Shown piece by piece: positions 35,990-44,859 of a stretch of DNA of 64,000 nucleotides (position 1 is its first letter; each line of letters begins with the position of its first letter). Origin of the DNA: Phycisphaerae bacterium. Lineage in GTDB: Bacteria; Planctomycetota; Phycisphaerae; UBA1845; Fen-1342. Under the pieces are notes generated by a model. That model was given only the letters and a program-made list of their open reading frames with translations, had not been told where the DNA came from and searched no databases. The stretch is from the NCBI GenBank assembly GCA_022072445.1, contig JAJVHV010000003.1, positions 73,204-137,203 on the forward strand. Reading direction: 5' to 3'. Position numbers and translations under genes: made by a program.

Positions 35990-38245
35990 CTACGCGCTCG
36001 GCGGCGTCTCCGTGCCCTTCTGCTCGCCCTCCGGCAGCTCGCGCGGCGGCGCCTCCTCGGCCACGTAATCGTAGAAGTCGCGGTATTGCCGCTTGAAGTA
36101 ACCGCCGGAGCGCGTCTGAGCGCTGTTGAGAATCCCGCCCAGCACGCGGGCGCCCACCTTGGCGAGCTGCTCGCGGGCGCGGCGCAGCGCGCCTTTCGAG
36201 TTCGACACGGCACGCGTCACCAGAATGGTGCCGTCCACCATCGTCGCCAGCACCAGCGCGTCGCTCACCAGCAGCACCGGAGGGCCGTCGATGATCACCC
36301 GGTCGTAGCGCTTGACCGTCTCGGTCAGCAGCTCGCGCATGTAACGCGTACCCAGCAACTCGGCCGGCGTCGGCGGCAATGGCCCGCTGCACAGCACGTC
36401 GAGGTTCGGCATGTCGGTGCGGCAGACCACCTGGTCGAGCGTCATCTGACCGACCAGCACGTTGCTCAAGCCCTCGGTGCGCGTCTGACCGAACGCGTCG
36501 CGGACGGACGGCCGGCGGAAGTTCGCGTCGATCAGCAGCACGCGCTGATTGCTCCGCGCCAGCGACACCGCCAGATTGATCGCCACCGCCGATTTGCCGT
36601 CGCCCGGGCTCGGGCTGGTCAACAGCAGGCTGCGCTGCGCCTCGACCGGCCCGCTGAACAGCAGGGCCGTGCGGACCTGACGGAATGCCTCGGCCACCAG
36701 CGATTGCGGCGCCGTACGCACCGCCGTCTCGATCTGCTCGATCTCCGTCTCCGTGTCGTCGTCCAGCAGCGGAATGCAGCCCAGCACCGAGATGCGCGCG
36801 TGGCGCGAGACGTCGTGCGGCGTGCGGACGGCGGTGTCGGTGAATTCGCGCAGGAAGGCGAGGCCGACGCTGGCCAGCACGGAGAGGATGAAACCGCCGC
36901 CCAGGAACAGCGGCAGGTTGGGGCGGCTGGGCTTGTGCGGCAGCTCGGGATACTGGGCGATGCGCAGACGGACGCGGCTGTCGTCCTTGAGGGCGAATTC
37001 GGCCTCGCGGACCTTGCCGTCGATTTCGGTCAACTCCTCGAGCAGGCGCGTGCGCGTGTCGTCCATGTCGAGGAATTCCTGGATGCTCTTATCCAGGTCG
37101 CGCTGCTCGGCCAACTTCTCCTGGTAGTTCTCGCGCAGCCGCGCCAGCACGCGCTGCGTCGAGGCGACACTCTGGTCGAGGTTCTGCAACTCGCGGTCGC
37201 GCAGGTCGCTGATCAGCTCCTCGCGCTTGCCCGACTCGGCCTCGGTGTATCCGCGGTAGCGGTTCTGGTAGACACGGTACTGCCGGTGCGAAGGGCCGAT
37301 CACGTTGTCGAGCATCGCCGACATCTCGATCGCCAGCGATTCGGACTGCTGCCGCCAGAAGCGCAGGATCGGATCGCTCTCGACGATGATCTTCATCTCG
37401 GGCGTGACGGGCATCTGCGAGCCCATCCGGCGGACCGAATCGAGATTGCCTTCGAGCTGCGCCAGGTGGGCTTCGTAGAGCGTGATTTCGTTGCTGAGGC
37501 TGGCGAGCGCGTCGGCCACGACGCTGCGCTGCGATTCGAGCTGCGGGATGTTGCGCGTCTCGCGGAAGGTTGTCATCCGCTTCTGCAGATCCTGCAGCTC
37601 CGACTCGAGCTTAGTCTTCAGATCGCCCAGTGTCTTGTTCTGGTTGCTGTAGTGCCGCAGCGACTGGTCGCGGTAATACGCCTGGTACTGCTTGAGCAGC
37701 GTATCGACGATCAGCTTGGCTTCCTCGGGTGCCTGGCACGAAAGCCGCACGCGAATCAGGCTCGTGTCGGGCACCGCCGTCGAGGCCACCATCGACTCAA
37801 ACTCGTACAGGCACTCCTGAAAGTCCTCCTGATACCAGCGATAGAACTGTGTCTGCTTGATCTCCGGCAGCTTCAGCACCGTCGTCAGAATGCTCAGGCT
37901 CTTGAGCTTGCGGGCCTCCGACTCCAACTGCAGCTTCATCATGTCCGGATCGACCAGCTTCGGGTCGATCTGGTAGGTCTCGTCACGCGGTGGATCGAGC
38001 TCCACCCAGCCCTCCGCCGTGTACGCCGGAAAGAACTTGTAGACGACGACGGTCGCGACGCCGACCAGGAAATAGAAGATCAGGAACGCGGTGATGATGG
38101 TGAAGCGGTGCTGCTTGATGATGCGCCAGACTTCGGCGGCGCCCATGCCCCCGGCTTCGAGCTGCGCCGGCGCGGGCAGGATGCGCTGCGTGTCGGCCGG
38201 TTGCGGTACGGCCAGCATGTCACCGGGATTGGCAATCGTGCTCAT
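35990..38245 (-). CDS. Wzc-like polysaccharide co-polymerase with tyrosine autokinase domain
   Basis: 751 residues. N-terminal Wzz-type region with a transmembrane helix near residue 48 (FTIITAFLIFYFLVGVATVVV), a long periplasmic coiled coil (about 130-430), and a second helix (LPLFLGGGFILSVLASVGLA). The C-terminal BY-kinase domain has Walker A SPGDGKSAVA, Walker A' VLLIDANFRRP and Walker B VIIDGPPVLL. The tail contains several tyrosines (YFKRQYRDFYDYVAEE) suitable for autophosphorylation. It would control chain length in exopolysaccharide export. Downstream gene of the exosortase locus, separated from the TPR gene by 175 bp. Confidence 0.95.
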   Translation of the reverse strand: MSTIANPGDMLAVPQPADTQRILPAPAQLEAGGMGAAEVWRIIKQHRFTIITAFLIFYFLVGVATVVVYKFFPAYTAEGWVELDPPRDETYQIDPKLVDPDMMKLQLESEARKLKSLSILTTVLKLPEIKQTQFYRWYQEDFQECLYEFESMVASTAVPDTSLIRVRLSCQAPEEAKLIVDTLLKQYQAYYRDQSLRHYSNQNKTLGDLKTKLESELQDLQKRMTTFRETRNIPQLESQRSVVADALASLSNEITLYEAHLAQLEGNLDSVRRMGSQMPVTPEMKIIVESDPILRFWRQQSESLAIEMSAMLDNVIGPSHRQYRVYQNRYRGYTEAESGKREELISDLRDRELQNLDQSVASTQRVLARLRENYQEKLAEQRDLDKSIQEFLDMDDTRTRLLEELTEIDGKVREAEFALKDDSRVRLRIAQYPELPHKPSRPNLPLFLGGGFILSVLASVGLAFLREFTDTAVRTPHDVSRHARISVLGCIPLLDDDTETEIEQIETAVRTAPQSLVAEAFRQVRTALLFSGPVEAQRSLLLTSPSPGDGKSAVAINLAVSLARSNQRVLLIDANFRRPSVRDAFGQTRTEGLSNVLVGQMTLDQVVCRTDMPNLDVLCSGPLPPTPAELLGTRYMRELLTETVKRYDRVIIDGPPVLLVSDALVLATMVDGTILVTRAVSNSKGALRRAREQLAKVGARVLGGILNSAQTRSGGYFKRQYRDFYDYVAEEAPPRELPEGEQKGTETPPSA

Positions 38246-38420
38246 GATGCTACCTTTTCTCGGTTCATCGACCGTACGGGGGTTCGCTGACGGGCGGCGC
38301 GCGTCGGCGGCGTGCGGCGCGGAGCGGTCGCTCGCCGGCCACCGCGTGGCGCGAGCCTGGATCGACCCGTGTCGCGGGCCCCTCGTGTGTCAGGTTTGTA
38401 ACCCATGGATAGATTATCGG

Positions 38421-41400
38421 CTACTTCAGCTCTCGGATCGCCGCCTCGATCTTCTCGACATAGGACGCAAATTCGGCACGTCGGCGGGCCGTCCGCAGGG
38501 CCTTCTCATAGGCATCGCGGGCCTGCGGTGCCCGGCCAAGCTTCGCGAAGACCTGCCCGAGATGGAACCGGGCGGGAACGTTTTCGGCGTCAATTCGGAC
38601 CGCGTCCGACAGCGTCTTCTCCGCCGCGGCACTGTCGCCCGCCAGAAACTGCACCCACCCCAGCGTGTCCAGCACGTTGGGGTCCTCGGGCTTCAGCTCC
38701 GCGGCTCGCGTCGCGTATCGGACGCCTTCCGCGGCGCGGCTCAGCTCGTCGGCCAGCGTATACGCGATGTTGTTGAGCACCGCCGGATTGTTCTCGTCTT
38801 CCATCAGAATCTGCTCGTAGACGCGCACGCGCTCGGCGGGGTCGACGATGGCTTCCGACTTGATCTCCAGCGCCGCGACGCGCAGGGCCTTTTCGAGCTG
38901 CGCGTTCTGAATGATCGGTTCGATAACCTTGAGCCCCTCGTCGCGCCGGCCGGCCCGCACCAGCTCCTGCGCCAGCACGCTGTTGAGCCGGACGCCCTGA
39001 GGCGTCTCGATCGATTCGGCCGCGGCGACCTTCTGCATGACGGCGAGCTGCTCGTCGGGTTGCAGCAGTTCGCGGCTGATGGTGACCACGCTGATCAGGA
39101 ACGGCCAGCCGGCCAGCGCCGCGCCGCGGATCGACTCCTCGGCCGTAGCAATCCCTTCGGCCCGCCGATTCGCCCGTAGATACGCCTCGGCGCCTCGCGC
39201 CCGCAGGCCGGGCAACCGGAGCGGCTCCTCGAGCGACTCGTAGATCTTCACGGCTTCGGCTGCGCGGTTCGCGCGATTCAGCGCGATCAGCAGGTCGGCA
39301 TACATGGCGGCGAGCGCCTCGGGCCGCATTTCGCGCTGCCGCCCGAGCCGGATGGCGTTTTGAAGCGGATCAACCGCTGACGAGAACTCCTGGCGGAACA
39401 TGAGCTGCCGGCCGAGCAAGTACGGCCAGTAGGCATTCTCGGGTTGCTTGGCCATGAACTCGCGCGCCAGGGCCTCGGCGCGGTCGGCCTTGTCGTGCCG
39501 CGAGTAGAGCTGGACGAGCCGTTCGGCGGCGCGGCTGTCGCCCGGGTTCATTTCGAGCAGTCCGCGCAGCTCGGTCTCCGCCGCCGCTACTTGCCCGTCG
39601 GCTTCATAGGCCGTGGCCAGTGCGAACAGATGTTCGAGGGCGAAGTCCTTCGGCGCCAGGCGCTTGGCCTCGGCCAGGTCGGTGCGGGCGGCGGAGAAGT
39701 CGCGTGTGTCCAGATTCGCCAGGCCGCGCAGGTAATACGCCAGCGCGTTATTCGGCTCGCTCTGCAGCACGCGGGTGTAGACCTCACGCGCCTTGTCAAA
39801 CTGCCGCGTCGTGGCCAGGAACTTGCCCTGAAGCAGCAGGCCGCGCGTCTCGGTCGGGAAATCCTTGACGTACGCACTGACTTCCTTCTCCGTGTCGCCG
39901 AACCGCCGCGCGTTCAGCAGCCCCTCGATGATCGCCAGCCGGGCGCGCTGAATGTGCTGGATTTCCTCGGGCTTGAGCTTCTCCAGCACGCGCCGCTGCG
40001 CGTCGACCATCTTGAGCGGCTGGCCGGTGACCAGGTAGAAGCGCGCCAGTTGAAAGCGCGCGTCGGCCTGCGCGATGCGCCGCTGCTCGGGGTCGGCGAT
40101 CTGGCTTTCCGCCAGGCGGTCGGCCTGGGCGTACGCCTCCACCGCCGCCGTCTCGTCCCCGCGCCGCTCGCACAGCTTGGCCCGCAGAAACTCGGCCTGC
40201 ACCTTGTCGATCCCCTGGACGGCGTTCTGGAAGGCGGTGATGGCCTGCTCGCCCTCGTCAAAGCGCCCGGTCTTGCCGTAGTGCCGCGCGGCCAGGCGCA
40301 GCACCTCGATGTTGGTCGGCGCGAGGGCCTGGGCCGCCTTGATCGTCTCCTCGGCCTTCGTCATGTCTTCGGCCTTCGTGTAGAGCTCGATCAGGCGGAC
40401 CAGATTCTCGATGTCGTTGGGATTCTTCTGCCGTTCAGCCTCGCGCCGCGCGATGCCGACTTTGGGACTCTGCTCTTCCTCGACGATCTGCTTGCGCTCC
40501 TGCACCCAGACGTCGCGCGGCTCGATCTTGGCCGCCTCCATCAGGTGCTTGACCGAATCCTCGCGCCGCTCCAGCGCGCCGTACACCGAATAGAGCAGCT
40601 TGTGAGCGCCAAAATTCTGCGGGTTGATCTGCAGCGACTCTTCCAGCTTCGCCGCCACCTCCTCCAGGTTCGGCCGGCTGGTGCGCATCAGCGCGTCGGC
40701 CAGAAACGTCTTGAGCGACGAGTCGCCCGGCAGCGCCTGCTCGGCCGCCCGAAACTCCGTCACCGCCGCCGCGAAGTTCCCCCGCGCCCCTTCCAACCGC
40801 CCGCGAAACACCGCACCGTGCGCATTGTCCGCGTTCATCTCCGCCAGCCGCACGGCGGCCTTCTCGGCCGCGGCGAAGTCGCGCCGCGACAACGCCATCG
40901 AAAAGTCCTTTTCCAGCACGTTCGGATCGTCCGGCTTCAGCCGGACCAGTTCCGCCAGGTGCTTGGTAGCCTGATCCTGGTCGTTACGCTCGACGTAAAA
41001 ATTGAACAGGTCGGCCTCGCGGGCCACGGCGTCCGGATTCCCCTGGATCAGCTCCAGCAGCTTGGCGTCGCGCTCCTTCACGTCCGCCGTGGAGAGAATC
41101 ACGTCGACGCTGCGCAGATAGCGGGAGTAGGCCTCGTCCGAGCCGGCCTTGGCCGCCAGGGAGGCGACGATCGCGCGGGCATCTTCCTGCCGCTTGCCGG
41201 TGGTGGCGACGCGCACCAGTGTGCCGATCGCCGCGATGTTCCTGGGTTCGCGCTCCAGCAGCTCGCGCAGTTTCTGAATCGCCGAGCCGTAATTCTCAAG
41301 CTGCGCGTCGAGGACCGCCGCACCCAGCGCGAGCCGGCTGCTCTGCTCGGGGGCGGCCGCGATGGCCGCCTTGGCCTCTTCGACGCGCCCAAGCTGCCGC

Positions 41401-42992
41401 AGGGCCTCGGCCTTCGCCGCCAGCAGCTCCTCATCCTTGGGGCTGCGCCGCAGCATGTCGTCGCTCAGGTTCAACGCCTCCTGCGAGCGCTTCAGGCTGT
41501 TGAGCACGCGCAGCTTGCAGACCAGAATCTCGCGCGGCGCGTCCTGGCTGGAGCGGCGGTAGTTGTCGATGACCGAATCGCACATCGTCAATGCTCGGCC
41601 GTATTCGCGCTCCTGCTCGTAGAGCCGCGCCAGGCGCTCGATGGCGGGCGTCCAGTTGCCGCGCGCGAACGCCTCGTTCGATTTCTCAAAGCACTGGATT
41701 GCCGCCCGGTAGTTCCCGTCGATCACCGCCAGGCTGCCCTGCATGTAGGGCGTCACGTGCCAGGTGGGAAAAGCCGCCGCCGCCTTGTCGTAGTAGCCGC
41801 GAATCCGTGTCAGAACGTCCTTGCGCTCGTCGGCGTTGCGCGTCTCGCCGAAGTAGCGCAGGCCGAGCTGGAAGGCCTCGAAGTGCATCAGGGCGCGGCC
41901 CTCGAAGTTCATGCGGGCGCGGACGCTCTTGAGCCCGACGGTCCGCTCGAGCCCGTCGTCGAAGACGCTCAGGGCCGACTTGCCGCGCCGCGTCAGGTCC
42001 GCCGCCGGGTCGGCGCTCTGCTCGACGTTGGCCCAGTAGAGCGCGGCCAGTTCGCTGTAGCTCTGGTACATGCCGGGCTCGATCTCCAGGGAGCGCATCA
42101 GGGCCTGCTTGGCGTCGTCGAACAGCTTGGCGCGCTGCTCGGCCGGCATCTTGTCGTCGGCCTCGCGGAACAGCCGGCCCAGAAAGTTGCCCATTGCCAG
42201 GTGCAGTTCGGGGTCGTCCGCCTTGGCCTCGATGCTCTTCTGAATCACCGCCCGCGCTTCGTCGTTCTTGCCGGCGAACGAGAGCAGCGCCGACGCCCGG
42301 ATCGTCACGCCGGGGTGGCCCGGCTGCTTGGCCAGCGACCCCTGCAGGTATTGCAGGGCCTGCGCCCGATGTTGGCTGGCCTTGGCTTCCGAGTCGGCCT
42401 GCGAAGCGGTCCGCAGCTCGCGCTCGCTCCGCAGCAGCGCCACCTCCGGATTGTCCGGGTCCCGTTGTACGGCACGATCCAGTTGCTGCCGCGACTTCTC
42501 GGCGAACGAGGCATCTTGCGACACCAGTGCGTCGAGCGCCTGCGAGTTGCACACCAGCGCGAACACGTCGTCGGGCTTGAGCACCAGCAGCTCATCCGAG
42601 TACTTGCGCAGATCGGCCCAGACCGGCTGGCGGTTCCGCAGCTCCCACAGGTATCCCAGCAGCTTGCTCAGCACGGCGTCGTCGTTGGGCGTCTGCGAGT
42701 TGGCCGCGATCAGGAAGCGCACCGCGTCGACGATCTCGCCGATCTCATACGCGCAGCGCGACGCGTCGACGAGATACTTCACCTCCTTGCGCACGTCGTA
42801 GGCCTTGCGGTAGCGGTCGATGGCGCGCTCCTTGTCCCCCGCCGCCTCGAGCTCGCGCCCGGCCTTGGCGAACACCTCCGGGTCGCGGTTCGCCTGCCGG
42901 TACGCCGCCATCGCGAAAATGCCCACCGACAGCACCATCCCCACGATCGTGAGTGCCGCCACCAGTCCCTTGTTGACCCGACGTTGTGCCAT
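38421..42992 (-). CDS. Very large TPR-repeat protein of the exosortase/EPS locus
   Basis: 1523 residues. An N-terminal hydrophobic segment (LVAALTIVGMVLSVGIFAMAAY, about 9-30) is a membrane anchor or uncleaved signal. The rest is TPR and TPR-like helical hairpins almost to the end (for example YRKAYDVRKEVKYLVDASRC, ARTDLAEAKRLAPKDFALE, VRYATRAAELKPEDPNVLD). It resembles the PrsT-type TPR proteins found beside PEP-CTERM/exosortase systems, although PrsT is usually shorter and a lipoprotein. Likely a periplasmic scaffold for polysaccharide machinery. It follows the EpsI-like gene by 18 bp. Confidence 0.85.
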   Translation of the reverse strand: MAQRRVNKGLVAALTIVGMVLSVGIFAMAAYRQANRDPEVFAKAGRELEAAGDKERAIDRYRKAYDVRKEVKYLVDASRCAYEIGEIVDAVRFLIAANSQTPNDDAVLSKLLGYLWELRNRQPVWADLRKYSDELLVLKPDDVFALVCNSQALDALVSQDASFAEKSRQQLDRAVQRDPDNPEVALLRSERELRTASQADSEAKASQHRAQALQYLQGSLAKQPGHPGVTIRASALLSFAGKNDEARAVIQKSIEAKADDPELHLAMGNFLGRLFREADDKMPAEQRAKLFDDAKQALMRSLEIEPGMYQSYSELAALYWANVEQSADPAADLTRRGKSALSVFDDGLERTVGLKSVRARMNFEGRALMHFEAFQLGLRYFGETRNADERKDVLTRIRGYYDKAAAAFPTWHVTPYMQGSLAVIDGNYRAAIQCFEKSNEAFARGNWTPAIERLARLYEQEREYGRALTMCDSVIDNYRRSSQDAPREILVCKLRVLNSLKRSQEALNLSDDMLRRSPKDEELLAAKAEALRQLGRVEEAKAAIAAAPEQSSRLALGAAVLDAQLENYGSAIQKLRELLEREPRNIAAIGTLVRVATTGKRQEDARAIVASLAAKAGSDEAYSRYLRSVDVILSTADVKERDAKLLELIQGNPDAVAREADLFNFYVERNDQDQATKHLAELVRLKPDDPNVLEKDFSMALSRRDFAAAEKAAVRLAEMNADNAHGAVFRGRLEGARGNFAAAVTEFRAAEQALPGDSSLKTFLADALMRTSRPNLEEVAAKLEESLQINPQNFGAHKLLYSVYGALERREDSVKHLMEAAKIEPRDVWVQERKQIVEEEQSPKVGIARREAERQKNPNDIENLVRLIELYTKAEDMTKAEETIKAAQALAPTNIEVLRLAARHYGKTGRFDEGEQAITAFQNAVQGIDKVQAEFLRAKLCERRGDETAAVEAYAQADRLAESQIADPEQRRIAQADARFQLARFYLVTGQPLKMVDAQRRVLEKLKPEEIQHIQRARLAIIEGLLNARRFGDTEKEVSAYVKDFPTETRGLLLQGKFLATTRQFDKAREVYTRVLQSEPNNALAYYLRGLANLDTRDFSAARTDLAEAKRLAPKDFALEHLFALATAYEADGQVAAAETELRGLLEMNPGDSRAAERLVQLYSRHDKADRAEALAREFMAKQPENAYWPYLLGRQLMFRQEFSSAVDPLQNAIRLGRQREMRPEALAAMYADLLIALNRANRAAEAVKIYESLEEPLRLPGLRARGAEAYLRANRRAEGIATAEESIRGAALAGWPFLISVVTISRELLQPDEQLAVMQKVAAAESIETPQGVRLNSVLAQELVRAGRRDEGLKVIEPIIQNAQLEKALRVAALEIKSEAIVDPAERVRVYEQILMEDENNPAVLNNIAYTLADELSRAAEGVRYATRAAELKPEDPNVLDTLGWVQFLAGDSAAAEKTLSDAVRIDAENVPARFHLGQVFAKLGRAPQARDAYEKALRTARRRAEFASYVEKIEAAIRELK

Positions 42993-43010
42993 GATCTCGG
43001 TTCCCAGTCC

Positions 43011-43859
43011 TCACGCCGGCGGCACAGCCGTGCCGCGCGCGTTCAGTTCGTTCCAATCCGCCACGTGGTCCTTCAGCAGCAGCGGCAGGATCTTCCGCAG
43101 CAGCGGCCCGACCGCCTCCGCCGACGCCTGCCGGTCTGCCTGGCGCCGCATGCTGTAGTCCGTGAAGCGTATCTCGATCTTTGCGTAATACGCGTACTTG
43201 TCGAAGAGATTGGCCTGAATCAGCCGCACCTCGTCGCGCGTCACCGCGTAGCGCCCGTTGCACAGGAAAAAATACATCACGTGCGTCGCCGCGTCATGCG
43301 GATTCTGGCCGCGCAGCGTCGCCCCCGACGGCACAAAACCCAGCAGCCGCACCCCCACGCGGTCGCGCGGCGCACCCACCTCCGGAACGGGGACCTCGAT
43401 CGTCTCGGCCGAGAGGCAATCGTAGCCGCCCGCCAGGTAGCATTCGTCGGGCACGTGCGGCACCATGTCGGGCTTGCCGGTGTAGTACGTGATGAACAGG
43501 TGCGCGGTGTTCACGGCGTCCGCGCGGTCGTGGCGCGTGTCGACCACGCGCCACGACAGATACTCGCGCGTCCCGAGCCACTCGATCATCTCCTCGGGCA
43601 GCGCCGCCGGCGGCTCGATGTGCAGCGTGTACTCCGGCGCCAGCTTGTAGCGGTCCATCGCCGCCAGCGGGCGCTTCAGCGGCACCGCCGCCTTGCGGAA
43701 GTGATTCCCCAGCAGTTGCGCCACCGTCTGCATGGTCAGCGCGCAAACCAGCAGCACGCCGACGCAGACGTAGTAGCGCGCGCTGGTCCGCGCCGCGCCG
43801 GCTGAAACCCCGTCGCGCGCCGCCAGCCCGATGCCCGTGGATGCGGGTGCCTCGCTCAT
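43011..43859 (-). CDS. EpsI-like exosortase-associated protein
   Basis: 282 residues. One transmembrane segment near residue 30 (YYVCVGVLLVCALTMQTVAQLL), then a periplasmic domain with SWRVVDTRHDRADAV, TYYTGKPDMVPHVPDECYLAGG, VGVRLLGFVPSG, YFFLCNGRYAVTRDEVRLI. This matches the EpsI domain found fused to or next to exosortases; the PHVPDECY segment is its signature. Function is unknown, but the association with exosortase is consistent. It lies between the exosortase (70 bp away) and the TPR gene. Confidence 0.9.
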   Translation of the reverse strand: MSEAPASTGIGLAARDGVSAGAARTSARYYVCVGVLLVCALTMQTVAQLLGNHFRKAAVPLKRPLAAMDRYKLAPEYTLHIEPPAALPEEMIEWLGTREYLSWRVVDTRHDRADAVNTAHLFITYYTGKPDMVPHVPDECYLAGGYDCLSAETIEVPVPEVGAPRDRVGVRLLGFVPSGATLRGQNPHDAATHVMYFFLCNGRYAVTRDEVRLIQANLFDKYAYYAKIEIRFTDYSMRRQADRQASAEAVGPLLRKILPLLLKDHVADWNELNARGTAVPPA

Positions 43860-43929
43860 GCGTCTCCCAGGGCGCTTCCGCGCCGCGCGCTGCGGCCACG
43901 CCGGACGGCTCGCCGCCCGGCCGTCAGCC

Positions 43930-44847
43930 TCACGCCGGCGTGAGCGCCGAATCCTCCTCGGCGGGGGCCTCGACCACCAGATTGCTGAGGATCCAGCCCA
44001 ATCCGCTGAACAGCCCGAATGCGATCAGCAGCAGCAGCAGCCCCAGGATCGTGTGGTACGTCCCCTGGGCATACTTCGCGTCAACGAAGATGAACAAGTA
44101 GGTCGTCACCGTCACGCGCAGGATGTTGCAGAACACGGCGATCGGCACGCACGCCGCCACCATCACCGCCCGCTGCCACGCCGGCCGGTTCGACAAGAAG
44201 GCGACCGCCACGCCCAGCGCGCACAGCGTCATCAGCATCCGCATCCCGCTGCACGCGTCCTCCACGCCGATCACCTGCAAGCGTCCCTGATACATGCACT
44301 CCAGCATCGAACCCGTCCGCTGGATGTCCAGGCCCGGTATCAGCCCCATGACGCTCGAGGTCACCGTCGCCGCCAGCCGGCGCAGCGGATCGGTCAGTTG
44401 GAAATAGTGCCGCTTCGGCAGCGGGATCGCGAAAAAGAGGTACATCCACGGCAGCCAGGCGTAACGCATCACCGGCAGCCCGCACAGCAGGATGATCACC
44501 CCCAGCAGCGTGATCATCATCGCCAGCGGCCGGACGTAGCCGATCTGCACGCCCCACAACGACCACTGATACAGCCCCAGCCCGGCCAGCAACACCGGCA
44601 GCCCTACCCACGCCCGCCGCACCGGAGCCTGGCGGATCTTCTCCCAGTGATAGTAAACAAACCAGCCGCTGAAGAGCGGGATGATCCAGCCGTGGGACCA
44701 GTTCGGATCGTGGCTCCACGTGTACTGAAGCTCGTACAGAACGTTGTAAAACACCGCCCCGAAGCACACCGCGATCAGGGCCGACTTCAACTGGGCCGGC
44801 GTGTCGAAGCGGATGCGCCAGTCTGTCGGTGCCGCGGCTACGGTCAT
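43930..44847 (-). CDS. Exosortase/archaeosortase family transpeptidase-like membrane protein
   Basis: 305 residues with about eight transmembrane helices. The active-site triad is visible: C199 in EDACSGMRML, R244 in NILRVT and H265 in GTYHTILGL. N-terminal SHDPNWSHGWIIPLFSGWFVYYHW is typical of exosortases. These enzymes cleave a C-terminal sorting signal and are thought to attach proteins to a surface glycan or lipid. The subtype cannot be fixed by eye. It follows the SLBB export gene by 12 bp and precedes the EpsI-like gene. Confidence 0.96.
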   Translation of the reverse strand: MTVAAAPTDWRIRFDTPAQLKSALIAVCFGAVFYNVLYELQYTWSHDPNWSHGWIIPLFSGWFVYYHWEKIRQAPVRRAWVGLPVLLAGLGLYQWSLWGVQIGYVRPLAMMITLLGVIILLCGLPVMRYAWLPWMYLFFAIPLPKRHYFQLTDPLRRLAATVTSSVMGLIPGLDIQRTGSMLECMYQGRLQVIGVEDACSGMRMLMTLCALGVAVAFLSNRPAWQRAVMVAACVPIAVFCNILRVTVTTYLFIFVDAKYAQGTYHTILGLLLLLIAFGLFSGLGWILSNLVVEAPAEEDSALTPA

Positions 44848-44859
44848 GCACGGCGCTCG

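Noticed and set aside
35882-38290. 802-codon plus-strand frame opposite the Wzc-like gene
   Set aside because: Shadow of the tyrosine autokinase gene; no motif or credible ribosome site.
39444-43805. 1453-codon plus-strand open frame opposite the TPR and EpsI-like genes
   Set aside because: No recognisable domain; composition follows from the antisense of Leu/Ala/Glu-rich TPR codons. It is remarkable only for length.
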